The notes beneath the pieces were generated by a model. That model ran no database searches and was not told the origin of the DNA. It saw only the letters and a list, made by a program, of their open reading frames with translations. Shown here piece after piece: positions 39,087 to 50,922 of a stretch of DNA of 64,000 nucleotides (position 1 is its first letter; each line of letters begins with the position of its first letter). The DNA comes from Cerioporus squamosus (taxonomy: Eukaryota; Basidiomycota; Agaricomycetes; Polyporales; Polyporaceae). Both the position numbers and the translations under genes were made by a program. The stretch lies in the NCBI GenBank assembly GCA_022592435.1, contig JABYQS010000046.1, forward strand, positions 171,244 to 235,243, given 5' to 3'.

Positions 39087-39878
39087 GCCATCGGCGTACT
39101 ATGCACTGGGCTGTCCTTGTCGCCGTTGCTCTGCAAGGACGTCCCTAGTTCTTGCGTGCTGTTCGCCGCTCGAGCACTTAGTCCCAGCCGTTCGACGTGC
39201 GGGGAAAGTCGAGCATCGACGGACTTATCTGCCGCAACGCGGCCTGATGCCGACTCCGGGTGGTCGAGTCGATCTGCGCCGAGATCGCGGCTCAGGATGC
39301 GTCCTTGAGGGATGTAAGGCATGGTGGAAGTGGGCTTCTTGCAGCCTTCGGAGGGGTGAATTTGTGATCGTATGTAGTACCAAAATATGTACTTTTAGCT
39401 AGTGGTGGTCGGCCGGGCGACTAGACATTGAACAGAGTGTGATGCTCGGTTCTTCTATAAATGTCTGCCTAGGGGAGACAAGACTGGGCGATGTCGCAGC
39501 GCATGCAGGGGTAGCACTGGTCGCAAGGCGGTGGCGGAGGCCACCAAGCTTCAAGTCCGATGTCGCACAAACGCCCGTTGCGACCTCTTCCACGTGGCCG
39601 TCACGCCCGCTCTGTGGCTTCCGCCCGTCCCGCAAACATGTATTTTCAGAAGAGCGGCATTGAAAGGCCACACAGAGCCAGCAGATCCACCTGGGAGAAA
39701 CATTGACACAGAACAGAGACGAAGAGAGGGAGGAGAGGTGTGTGTGACTGGACGGTAACGTAGATCAGAGTGTGACGCGGAGGGTGCTTAACGGACAGTC
39801 GAGAGCAACGTCCACGACTCAGCTGACGACTTGTTACGACCCGACCCTCCCTCCCTCCCCGGCCCCCTCCTCACCCCC
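39087..39878. other. intergenic, upstream of myosin V
   Basis: About 790 bp. No gene is supported; ORFs of 63-90 codons on either strand lack recognisable content. It contains a C-rich tract just before the myosin start. Confidence 0.4.
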
Positions 39879-42800
39879 ATGGCCGAAAACATATATAGCA
39901 AGGGCACCAGGGTCTGGTTCCCCGACAAGGAGCTCGGCTGGATATCCGCGGAGGTCACCTCCGCCACCAAAACAGACGAAGCAATCAAGCTCGTATTTGT
40001 AGATGAACGCGGCAAGGTCGGTCTTCCACTCGTCTCTAACGCAGGCCCACCTCTCACGACTCATAACTCTTTGTGACACGCAGGAGATCAAGGTCGACAC
40101 CACCGTCAAGGCCATCAAGGACGGCAAGGGCGACCTACCACCACTCCGGAACCCTCCCCTCCTCGAAACCGCTGATGACCTTGCAACCCTCTCTCATTTG
40201 AACGAACCTTCAGGTGTGTTTCTTTACGTGCCCTCTTCTCGTCCCTCGCCGCAACTCGCTCCCGTTCCACAGTCCTTCACACAATCCGCAATCGTTACGC
40301 CCAACACAGCATCTACACGTACTCCGGAATCGTTCTCATTGCCGTCAATCCTTTCCAACGCGTCGCCCTCTATGGTCCTGAAGTCATCCAAGCATACAAC
40401 GGTCGCAGGAGAGGTGAACTCGAGCCGCACTTGTTCGCCATCGCGGAGGATGCCTACACCGCCATGAGCAGAGATGGCACTGGTCAGACTATCATCGTCT
40501 CGGGTGAGAGGTACGTTTATGCACTCTATTCCCGCTCCCGCATGCCCCTCACAGACCCCTAGTGGTGCTGGAAAGACAGAGTCTGTAAGTAGTACGCCTC
40601 TCCTCTGCCCATGACACGTCTTTATTCGTCCGCAGGCCAAGTTCATCATGCGCTATCTCGCTTCCGTCAACCCACCCGCCGCTAAGGGCAGGGCAAAGAC
40701 CAAGGCCTCACTTGACGAGTCAAGCGAGGTGGAGCGTCAGATCCTCGCTACCAATCCTGTCCTAGAAGCCTTCGGCAACGCAAAGACCACCCGTAACGAC
40801 AACTCCTCGCGTTTCGGGAAGTACATCCAGGTTGGTAGCACTCACACATGGCGCGAATTTCGTTTGTGCTGACGGAAGGTACAGATCATGTTTGACGGCG
40901 AGCAAGAGATCGTGGGCGCGCGTATCCGAACATACCTCCTCGAGCGTTCCCGTGTCGTCTTCCAACCCTTGACCGAGCGCAACTACCACATATTCTACCA
41001 GCTCTGTGCCGGTGCACCTCTGAAGGAGCGGAAAGACCTGGGTCTGGACACGGACGTCTCGAAGTTTCAGTATCTCAGCCAGGGTGGCCCTTCGTCAACC
41101 CCCATTCCTGGAGTCGACGATGCGGAGGAGTTCAGACAGACTCAAACTGCCTTGTCGACCATTGGTATCTCCGTCGAGAAGCAGTGGGCGGTGTTCAAGC
41201 TGCTTTCTGCACTCCTCCACCTCGGTAACATCAAGGTCACCCAGACACGGAACGACGCTGTCATAGACGATGCGGATCCTGCCCTGCAGTTGGCGACCCG
41301 GTTCTTGGGTGTCCCCCTTGCTGACTTCAAGAAGTGGACAATCAAGAAGCAGATCACGACGCGCTCGGAGAAGATTGTCACTGCACTGAACGGCGCACAA
41401 GCTACCGGCGTCCGAGACTCGGTGGCCAAGTTTGTCTACGCGTGTCTCTTTGAGTGGGTTGTAGCGATCTTGAACGAGAGCTTGGCGGGCGAGAACGGCG
41501 AGGCGATGAGTCGGGCCGAGATGTTCATCGGTGTTCTTGATATTTACGGCTTTGAGCACTTCAAGAAGGTGAGAGTGGTTGCCAGAACGGTTTGTTCACG
41601 CAGGTGCTCAATCATGTGTATCACAGAACTCCTTCGAACAGTTCAGTATCAACTACGCCAACGAGAAGTTGCAGCAGGAGGTAAGTAGGCGGAGCGTGTC
41701 TGTGCAAATTCTTGGTTGATACTGATGCTCTCACAGTTCAACCAACACGTCTTCAAGCTCGAGCAGGAGGAGTATGTTCGCGAGAAGATCAACTGGACTT
41801 TCATCGAGTTCTCCGACAACCAACCCTGTATCGACATCATCGAGGGCAAGCTTGGTGTCATGGCCTTGCTCGACGAGGAGTCTCGTCTTCCATCCGGTAC
41901 CGACCAATCGTTCCTGCAGAAGCTCCACAACCAGCTTGCTAAGCCAGAGAACGCGAAGGTATTCAAGAAGCCTCGGTTCGGCAATTCGGCATTCACCATT
42001 GCGCACTACGCCTTGGACGTTACGTACGAGGTGGAGGGCTTCTTGGAGAAGAACAGGGACACCGTGCCGGATGAGCATATGGCATTGCTTCAAGGCACGA
42101 AGAACGCGTTCCTCAAGGAGGTCCTCGACGCTGCGTTTGCTGCGACGAAGCCTCCTGAGGCCACGCCGTCCTCACCGACTGTGTCTGACGCTCCGACAAC
42201 AAACAAACGCGCCTCGCTCATTCCTGACCCTGGAAGGCAGTCGATCATGTCGTCCGGAGCGTCGGGTGCCGGCCCCAAGCGTCCGGGTGGTGTGGTTAGG
42301 AAGCCGACTCAGGCCTCGATCTTCAAAGCGTCACTGGTAAACCTCATGGAGACGTTGAACACCACGAATGTCCACTATATTCGTTGTATCAAGCCCAACG
42401 AACAGAAGCGAGCTTGGGAGTTCACACCCCAGCAGGTTCTCAGCCAGCTTCGTGCGTGCGGTGTCCTCGAGACCATTCGCATCAGTTGCGCTGGTTACCC
42501 CTCACGGTGGACGTACGAGGAGTTCGCGGAACGGTATGTGAAGACCATTGGCACCTATGATATGGTAATGACCGTTACTAAACTTGGGGGGATGCAGGTA
42601 CTACATGCTTGTGCACTCGTCTGAGTGGGAGCCCATGATCAAGAACCTCGAGCTCAAGCCGCTCTGCGCCCGCATCCTCGAGAAGACGATCAACGACCCG
42701 GACAAGTACCAGCCCGGTCTCACGAAGATTTTCTTCCGTGCCGGCATGCTCGCTGCGCTGGAGTCTCTGCGATCAAACCGCCTCAATCAGTTGGTCACGA

Positions 42801-45547
42801 TCGTTCAGAAGAACATGCGGCGGAAGATGGCGGTGAAGAAGTATCAGGAGCTGCGCAATGCTACTATCAAGATCCAGACATGGTGGCGTGGGTTGCTGGC
42901 GAGGAAGCTCGTCGACAAGATCCGCCGCGATGTGGCTGCGACGCGTCTCCAGCGTGGTATCCGACGGTATCTGCAGCGCAAACGATTCCTCACCATACGC
43001 GCTTCCGTGGTTGCTGTCCAGTCTCGTATGCACCGTCATTCTCTTGTGACTTGCAATCAAACCGCTGACTGACCTATGTAGGTGCTCGCGGTGCTCTTGC
43101 ACGTCGGTTATTCAAGGACTCGAAGCGGGAGTTCGCCGTCATCACCCTCCAGTCTCTCTTCCGTGGCTTGTATGTTGCGAATGCTTTTGCTCTGGCTTTA
43201 TGTCAACGTTGACCTTTCACTCATCAGGCTCCGCCGAGGGCATACAAGCAAGACGTTGCCAATGTTGTGCTCATACAATCGTGCATTCGTCGGCGCTTGG
43301 CGCGCAAGGAGCTCAAGGCCCTCAAAGCCGAGGCTCGCTCCGTGTCCAAGTTCAAGGAAATCTCGTACCGCCTGGAGAACAAGGTCGTCGAGCTCACTCA
43401 GAACCTCCAGAAACGCACGAGGAGAAGAAGGAGCTTCACAACAAGGTCCAGGCTCTCGAGGCTCAGCTGATGCAGGCCGTGTCCCGGCACGAGGAGTCAG
43501 ACGCTCGAGCTAAGCAGCTCCAGTCAGATCTTACCAGCGCACAGGAGGAACTGTCCCGCAGTCAGCAACTCCTGCGCGCGAAGGAGGAGGTCGAGCGGAA
43601 GCTCGAGGAAGCGATCACGAGGGCTGCGGAGAAGGAAGCGACCATACAGAAGCTGTCGGAGGAGTTGGCTCAGCAAGCTGCTCAGCTGGAGACTCAGCAG
43701 AAGCTTATCGACAGCCAGCCCGTCAGGAATGCGGACGACAGTTCTGTTATTCAGACTCTCAAGACGGAGGTCAGCAGCTTGCGCGAGCAGCTGAACCGTG
43801 CTACCGCACTCAACGCACTGACTCGGGGCGTCCGGGCGGAACCGACCTCGCCTACGTTCGCTCCTGTCCTTCGTCTCGCCGATGCGCCCACCGGTGCCAA
43901 CGGCAATGCTGGGTCTGTCTCTCGTGGCCACCAACGACGACACAGCTCTGCTGGTGTTTATGCGATCAGCCCTTCGGACCACCGGACATCGGCGGACGAA
44001 CTCATGTTCAACGCTAAGCGCAGTCAGGCAGCGAACCCTCGCGCCGTCTCTGTTGCGTACAACGGCGAGGACGGCCTGCCGCAGTTCCGTGTGCTCGACC
44101 GGTCGAGCCTGTACGACGACCCCGCCGAGGAGAAGATCAGGTTGATGCAGGACATCAAACATCTAGACGAGGACGTCTTGGATGGCCTGATTCGTGGCTT
44201 GAAGATACCCGCACCCAGCTTGACGAGTCCTGCAGCGGTAAAGGAGATTCTCTTCCCTGCGAACTTGATCAGCCTTATCACGAACGAGATGTGGAAGTAT
44301 GGGCTCATCCCGGAGAGCGAGCGGTTCTTGGCGAACGTCATGCAGACTATTCAGTCGCATGTCATGGTGAGTTGTGCGCAGTTGCATTGCCCCTTGGTAG
44401 CGACGCTCATCACTTTGGCTAGTCGTTCACTGGCGAGGACGCGATCATTCCTGGCATCTTCTGGCTGTCCAACGTCCACGAGATGTTGTCGTTCATCTGC
44501 GTGGCGGAAAGCGACATGCTCCAGGGCATCGGCCCGGGCGAGGAGAACGCCGTCCGTCCATTCGAGTGGGCAGACTACGAGCGCCTTGTCTCGGTCGTCA
44601 AGCATGACCTCGACAGTCTCGAGTACAACATCTACCATACATGGATGCTCGAGACAAAGAAGCGACTCTCGAAGATGGTCATCCCTGCGCTCATCGAGAG
44701 CCAGTCATTACCTGGCTTTACGACGACGGACGGCGGAGGCAGGTTGTTCAACCGTCTGCTCAACACCAACACCCAGCCTGCGTATAGCATGGATGACATC
44801 CTCAACTTGCTGAACAAGGTCTGGAGGAGTTTGAAGAGCTATTACATGGAGGAGTCGGTGGTACAGCAGGTCATCACGGAGCTTCTCAAGCTTATCGGCG
44901 TGACGAGCTTCAACGACCTCCTCATGAGGCGAAACTTCTCATCTTGGAAGCGAGGTGGGTAATTAGCAGAGCGCCATGGAGACGATTGACTGACATCGAC
45001 TGTTTACAGCCATGCAGATCCAGTATAACATCACTCGTATAGAGGAGTGGTGCAAGTCGCACGACATGCCGGAGGGAACTCTGCAGCTCGAGCACTTGAT
45101 GCAGGCGACGAAGCTCCTCCAGCTCAAGAAGGTATGCCATTTTGCTGCACGATCATCGAGTGAATGCTGATCGTCCTCTTCAGTCCACGCCCGCGGACCT
45201 GGAGATCATCTACGATGTTTGCTGGATGTTGACGCCTACGCAAATCCAGCGGATGTGCACCAACTACTACGTCGCCGATTATGAGGTATGTGTTACGGTT
45301 GAAGTCCATTATCATCATGATGCTCATTCGCATGTCACAGACTCCCATCTCACCGGAGATCCTCCGTGTCGTCGCTTCACGGGTTTCGCCCAACGACCGC
45401 AACGATCACTTGCTCCTTGCTCCAGAAACCGAGGAGGTTGGCCCATACGAGCTGCCTCTTCCTCGGGAGGTTTCTGGCCTGGAGACTTACGTCCCTGCAT
45501 ACCTCAACGTCCCGCATCTCCGGAGACTCGCCGCTCTGGTAGCATAG
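39879..45547 (+). CDS. class V myosin heavy chain, with an apparent frameshift in the neck/coiled-coil junction
   Basis: Processive actin motor for polarised cargo transport. Order: N-terminal SH3-like segment ([18 protein letters not shown]), motor domain with P-loop [10 protein letters not shown] split by an intron near 40500, switch [13 protein letters not shown], switch II DIYGFE near 41545, actin-binding region, and [21 protein letters not shown]; neck with IQ motifs from about 42780; coiled coil near 43330-43830; and a globular DIL tail (44100-45480, [24 protein letters not shown]). At 43421 the frame breaks: the residues LQKRT lie in one frame and EEKKELHNK in the next, and one extra base in CGCAC(G)GAG would join them. 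No GT..AG intron fits without deleting conserved residues. A second doubtful junction is at 43251: only a weak GAG acceptor keeps the frame. Intact length would be about 1600 residues. Confidence 0.93.
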
Positions 45548-45688
45548 CGAGTTTCTCGGTTGTCATGTTGATACTGTTTTCGTTCTCCCTATCTGTCTGT
45601 GCTATGGGATCCAATGTAATGGTAATTTACGACACATTCCCAATCATGTTTCCTGGATCAAATGAACGAGTGATAATAGTGGGCCACT

Positions 45689-46665
45689 CTACCTACTCAA
45701 AGTAAGCGAAGAGCCGTCTTGGACTTGGACTCCTAATGTCTGGTCTGTACGGAGTGCGGTACCCGCCGCCTCTCCATCGGCGAATAGTAGGTTCAAGGGC
45801 TTATCGAAATCAGAGCAACCCCGATTTCCCGAACTCAATTCGAACTCACTTGCGTATCGCTGATGGTCATCTTGAAGTGGGTCGCCAACAAGTCGAGCGC
45901 CCTGCCAGTCACAATAGTCTAACCTCACGGAATCTAGTGGTATGAACAGCGGGGTGCAAGTATGAATGTCACCTTCTTGAACCAGTAGATACTTTCGGAG
46001 CCTGCTACGCCGGCGCGGCTGACTTTCAGGTGCAATCGCTGGTCCATCGGAACAGAAGCTGCAGTATCCTTGGGGTCGCCCGGCTGCGCCTTGTGTCGCA
46101 TCTTCATGGCGGCGATCTGTCGCTGCTGCGCCTCTTTCTTCGGGTTCACAGGCTTGGCTGTCGACGTACGTGTACTGCTAGTGTCGCCGGAGGTGGTCGA
46201 CCCGAAGTGCTTGGCGAGTAGAGCCTTCGCCGTGGCATTCTTCTCTATCATGGGCTGCACCGACGTGCCAGGAGGAGGCGTACATGCATGGGAGCTTGGC
46301 TCTCGATGTCTGGCAAAAGAACTAAGTGAAAGCCAAGAGGCCTGGCGTGGAGAGACGTACTGCGCGCAGTATGCTTGACTGCAGCCGGAGCACACTGCAG
46401 GAGAACGGTTGGTGGTATCTGTGGGAGTGGCAATGAACGACTCGAGGCTGGGCTTGTTGCACCCCTGCGCTGCGCAGCGCTGGAGCTTGGATGAGGGAGT
46501 ATCGGTGTTTTGCGTCGCTTGCTGAGCCGGACAATGGTGCACGTCCGCCGCGATGTGGTCTCTGCAGAAGAGCTGCTGGCACTGGCAGCGGATGGGCAGA
46601 AAGTCGTTCAGATTGCACGAGGGAAGAGAACAGTGCGCGCCGACCGAGGGCAAACCTTCGGACAT
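45689..46665 (-). CDS. AN1-type zinc-finger protein, Cuz1/ZFAND1-like
   Basis: Cuz1/ZFAND1 proteins bring Cdc48 and the proteasome to ubiquitinated clients under arsenite stress. Starting at 46665 (MSEGLPSVG), the protein has two AN1 fingers: CSLPSC...CQCQQLFCRDHIAADVHHC and CAAQGC...CSGCSQAYCAQHR (the second split by an intron near 46370). A Ser/Thr/Pro-rich middle follows, then KKEAQQRQIAAMKMRHKAQ and a ubiquitin-like C-terminal segment (VSRAGVAGSESIYWFKK, then TIVTGRALDLLATHF). The product is about 290 residues in four or five exons, ending LTLSR before the stop at 45689. Its 3' end converges on the myosin gene, 141 bp between stop codons. Confidence 0.86.
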
Positions 46666-46772
46666 GGTGGTTATGAGCCAAGCTGGGCGATGGCTGCGCG
46701 CCCGCGTCTCTGGGTCCATGACCGCATCTGTGCCGTGCGCGATCTCTCTCATCCTCGGCGACGACGACCCCC
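46666..46772. promoter_or_regulatory. shared divergent promoter region, CUZ1-like / VPS2
   Basis: Only 107 bp lie between the two start codons. Confidence 0.6.
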
Positions 46773-47739
46773 ATGAACATCATCGTACGCGTCCAACGTC
46801 CGCACTGCCTCTTCACTATGCTCACTCTCCCCGACGTCTATAGGAAACACTCTTTGGCCGCACAGTGACCCCGGCTGAGCGGCTGCGCCAGCACCAGCGC
46901 GCCCTCGCGAAGGCGCAGCGTGAGCTCGATCGCGAGCGTACAAAGCTCGAGCAGCAGGAGAAGAAGCTCATCATGGATATCAAGAAGAGTGCGAAGGCGG
47001 GCCAGATGGTGCGTACCTCCCTCGCTCCGTGCCACTTGCAATGCATCTGAGAATGGCACAGAACGCCTGCAAAGTTATGGCCAAAGACCTTGTCCGCACG
47101 CGTCGATATGTCCAGAAGTTCTATCAAATGCGCACACAACTGCAAGCCGTCGGTTTGCGGATACAGACCCTCCGGAGTAATCAGCAGATGGCGGAGGCCA
47201 TGCGTGGCGCGACTCGCGTACGTTCCATATGTTCCTGTCTACTGCGCTTTGTTCGACTCAAGCTCCGTATACGCATAGGCCATGGGTGCCATGAACAAGG
47301 GCCTGAATCTTCCTCAAATCCAGCGAATCATGATGGAGTTCGAACGAGAAAGTGCGACTATGGACATGAAGGAAGAGATGATGTCCGACGCGGTGGATGA
47401 TGTCATGGACGATGACCTCGAGGACGAGGAGGAGGAAGGGGACAAGATCCTCAAACAGGTTTTGGATGAGATTGGCGTCGACATCTCCCAGCAGGTACGT
47501 CCACTGCAGCACCCTTGCACTCATGGGTACCATCTCAACTACGTGACCGTACATAGCTCGCTGATGCCCCAAGTGGACTGGCTATCTCTTCTCCCCTCAC
47601 GGAAGCCCGGCAAGCTGTTGCCCTCGGGGGGCCTGCTGGAGCCCCAAGCACCAGCGGCGGCACTGCTAACGGCGGCGGCGACGACATGTCGGACGAGGAC
47701 GCCCTTCAGGCACGACTTGATGCACTGCGCAGGGGCTAG
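46773..47739 (+). CDS. VPS2: ESCRT-III subunit Vps2 / CHMP2
   Basis: Vps2 completes the ESCRT-III polymer that drives membrane scission at endosomes and recruits Vps4. Five exons of about 225 residues; first exon is four codons (MNII, 46773-46784), the next begins ETLFGRTVTPAERLRQHQRALAKAQREL. Conserved features: basic helix 1, LDRERTKLEQQEKKLIMDIKK, VMAKDLVRTRRYVQKFYQMR, TLRSNQQMAEAMRGATRAMGAMNKGLNLPQIQRIMMEFERE, an acidic EEMMSDAVDDVMDDDLEDEEEE segment, and at the C-terminus a MIM1-type helix (DALQARLDALRRG) that binds Vps4. All expected parts are present. Confidence 0.95.
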
Positions 47740-47827
47740 GTGATTATGTATTATAATGCTGAACGTGCAGGTATCCACTCGGATGGTATGTAGAGTAGTA
47801 CGCGGATTGTCCATGGCACATGAACGA

Positions 47828-50631
47828 CTATACCCGGAGGTTTGCAACAGCGCGGGCTTCTTGCTGGCTCAGCTGCCACGAGATGCCGGAACCATCGTAG
47901 AACTCATCGACATCTTCCTCCTACAGCCGGATCGTTAGCACATGATACAAAGGTCAGATACACTGAACGGTCTTACGGAGTCCAGGTTGAGGACGGTGGC
48001 TATTTGCTGCAACCGCACGAACTTCTCTCGGATGTCACCAAATACCGTCTGGGAGGAGAGATACGCCATAACCGCGCGGAGGTCGTGGTCGAATCGGATT
48101 GCCCCGAGCTCACTGTACTTGAGGGTGGTCACGAACTTTTCCCATGGCCGGACGAGCACATCGAGAGCGAGACCGAAGAACAACCGAAAGTTACCATCGG
48201 TGAACGTGTCCTGGGTACGACATTGCTTGAGCCGTCTGTCTGTAGGAGGACCGAGGACGAGCGCACCTTGTACCCATCGATCAATGCCTCCCACGCTTTT
48301 ACGAAACGTTTCCGGACGGTGTCTTGCAACTCCGCAGCAGCATAGGCGTCCTCGTCGAGGACGTACGAGACATCTTTGTAGATATCGGGTATGAAGGTCC
48401 GCAGCTTAGGACGTAGCAATTGGTTGAAGAGCTGCTCGACTCCGGCCTGTACGTGAGAAGTAAGCATCGGTAGTTGCTAAATGTGGATAACGACGCACCC
48501 TCAACGTCGAGCGATATTTCGGCACAAGGTTCATGAATGAGTTTAGGCTGTTCTTGACGGTCTCGATTTCCGATTCTAGGAAGTGTTGAGGTATCAACAC
48601 CGACTGGGATAGATCCTTGACCAAACGTTCCATATGCGACGAGGAGATATCAAGGTCGTTGAGGAGGATCTGTGCAAGGTAGTTAGTGAAGTCTACGCGA
48701 GCTCTGAGATAGCTGCTTACGATGAAAGACTGCCTGTTTTCTCGTTCAATTTTCTCTCCTCGAGCACCGGGTCCTGCCGTACCACCCCTGTAAACGTTGT
48801 CAAGCTTGTGCTTGATGACGCGAGCGTAGTCCTTGTCCATGACGTCCCGAAGACGCTCCGAAGTACGCTGGACGGTGGCCACCGAAGCAGTCGTTAACAT
48901 ACGGGACAACACCGTCTTGAGAATATAGAAGGCATCGTCCGGTGTAGTCGTGGAGACAGGGAGTTGTGACAGGTCGTACGTAGACAAGCGATGGGCCTGT
49001 CGGAGAGGGTAAGGATTTGCCTCGCGTACCAAGTGACGGTCGCTATACCTTGTCAATCACAGTCCGAGCATACCACACCTCCATAGGTGTATAATATGTT
49101 GAGAGGATGTCTTCGAAAGCTTGTTGAGATCGTGAGCTTTCGAGGACCTGGATGCCATTTGAAGCATTGGCTTCGCTTTCGGCGCCTTCTGAGGATTGTG
49201 GAGGGTTCTGCGGTTCCGATTGCGAAATGTTAGGGTTGCCGCTCGGGTCGTCGTCCCCTTCCGAGTCAGACTCCTCCTAAGGACCAGAGGTCAACAAAAC
49301 GTCCCGTTCTGGTCGAAGTGAGGATGGTGACCTTCAGGCGATCGTACATGAACTTACGGAACAAACCCCATCTCCCGCTCATACCCGCCGCCTCGGTCAC
49401 AACTTTGTCGATTTCCCGTGGGTCTACAAGGTCTTCGTCATCGTTCGCCATCATGGAGGGCTGTCTTGGCATCGTTGCGGACAGTGGAGGTGTCGATATG
49501 TCGGACAACTGGACATAATGTGTAAGCGTCATGCTGCAGACGAGACGGGAGTACTCTACCTTCCGCTTCATTGATCGCTCTTCCTCCCACCCCTCAAGCA
49601 AGTCTTTCACGACGCGGTCGGCTTCTTGCAGGAGACGATCCAAAACCAGGCCCATTTTCCCCAGCCCGTAGTATTTCTCGACAACGGGTTGGTGCTGGTC
49701 CACAATAAGCGCAATGCTCTCGAACAGCGCGGTCAGAGCGGTGATATAGTACAATGGTGACGAAGCTGGAGGAGGTGAGACAGAGGCTTGATTCATAGGA
49801 GACGGACGCACTCTTTGCAGATGCCGGTGCCCGCACTTTAACCAGCTCTACCACAAACGCGGCGTACGCCTGCAATCCCTCCGCCTCCCAGCCAATTGCG
49901 GGAAAGAGCTTGAAGAAGCGACTGGTGGCCGCAGAATCGCGGGCTCTTGAAGCCCTTTCAAACTCTCGTCGGAACACTGCAAGTAACTCTTCACGCGCAG
50001 CCTGCAGGGTTTGCGCGGGAGGGAGTGAGATCTCTGGCGTAGGCTGCACAGTCATTTAACAGGGCCTCGCATTCCAGGGAAGTGGTGGATGCACGCACAA
50101 CGGCAGTCTCGGCGAATGGCCCTGAGATCACGTCAAGAGGTAGGGCCATAGCGCGAGCACAGTGCCGAGTAGCAGATTCCCAATCTTGTTGCTCCATTGA
50201 ACTGTGCAGGGCAGCTAAGGAAGACTGACCATGTCATGCGTAGCCGTAGCATTGAGCGGATGTATGAGCCAAGGAAGCATTGTGCGCACCTTGAGCTCAA
50301 TTATCTGGCTAACTCTCTCTGAAGCCTCGCGCACCCGCTTCATCTCCTCATCCAGAGACTGAACGCGTCCGCCGACATCTTGGGCTGTACGTGCCGTGTA
50401 GGACACGGTCTGGTCCAAGAGTTGAGTTTCCTTAGACAACGCATCGAGCTGGGGGCTAAGAGACCGAAGAGTGTTCAAGGAAGCTTCTATAGGCTCATAG
50501 GTAGATAACAGCTCGGCGAGCGACGAAGAGAGATCTGATTCATGAGACTGGAGGATGGAGAGAGCACTGAGGATGTCCGGCAGCGAGGCGAGCTGGCGAG
50601 GGTTGGATATAGTCTCAGGCGGATTTTTCAT
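47828..50631 (-). CDS. COG4: conserved oligomeric Golgi complex subunit 4
   Basis: COG4 is a lobe A subunit of the COG tether for retrograde vesicles within the Golgi. About twelve exons are predicted for roughly 750-800 residues. The first exon begins MKNPPETISNPRQLASLPDIL, followed by a coiled-coil region (LDEEMKRVREASERVSQIIELK). Then come CARAMALPLDVISGPFAE, FFKLFPAIGWEAEGLQAYAAFVV, PLYYITALTALFESIALIVDQHQPVVEKYYG, SGRWGLFRKFMYDRLK, AYYTPMEVWYARTVIDK-type region, SHMERLVKDLSQS, FRLFFGLALDVLVRPWEK, and the C-terminal DEFYDGSGISWQLSQQEARAVANLRV before the stop at 47828. The ATG at 50631 is preferred; translation in frame from 50646 would use TTG. A transposon ends 109 bp before it. Confidence 0.93.
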
Positions 50632-50730
50632 CTCATAGAAGGACAAGTGCTTGAGCTAGATCGGACCCGTCCGTCGTCGTATATAGAGCAGCCGGGAGGG
50701 GAGGGCACTTGCGAGTGAGAGTCAGAGTTT

Positions 50731-50739
50731 CGCGCAACG
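50731..50739 (+). repeat. target-site duplication, left copy
   Basis: Nine bases CGCGCAACG directly before the left end of the transposon; an identical copy follows the right end. Confidence 0.9.
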
Positions 50740-50852
50740 ACTTGAGGTTAATCTCCCAGCGGGTTGCTCGGCCTTTTCAAACTCCGCTATGGCTGAGGGC
50801 GCCTCGCATCCCGAGGCAGCGCGCGGGCGCTTCGTACGTGGTCGTGTTCGCG
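50740..50852 (+). repeat. terminal inverted repeat, left
   Basis: About 113 bp matching the reverse complement of 54557-54669 with roughly three mismatches. It begins ACTTGAGGTTAATCTCC. Confidence 0.92.
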
Positions 50853-50922
50853 TGTCGCTCGTGATCACCGTTATACGCGTTCTCTCCTTGATCTCTCGTG
50901 CACGACAACTACTACGCTCTAC

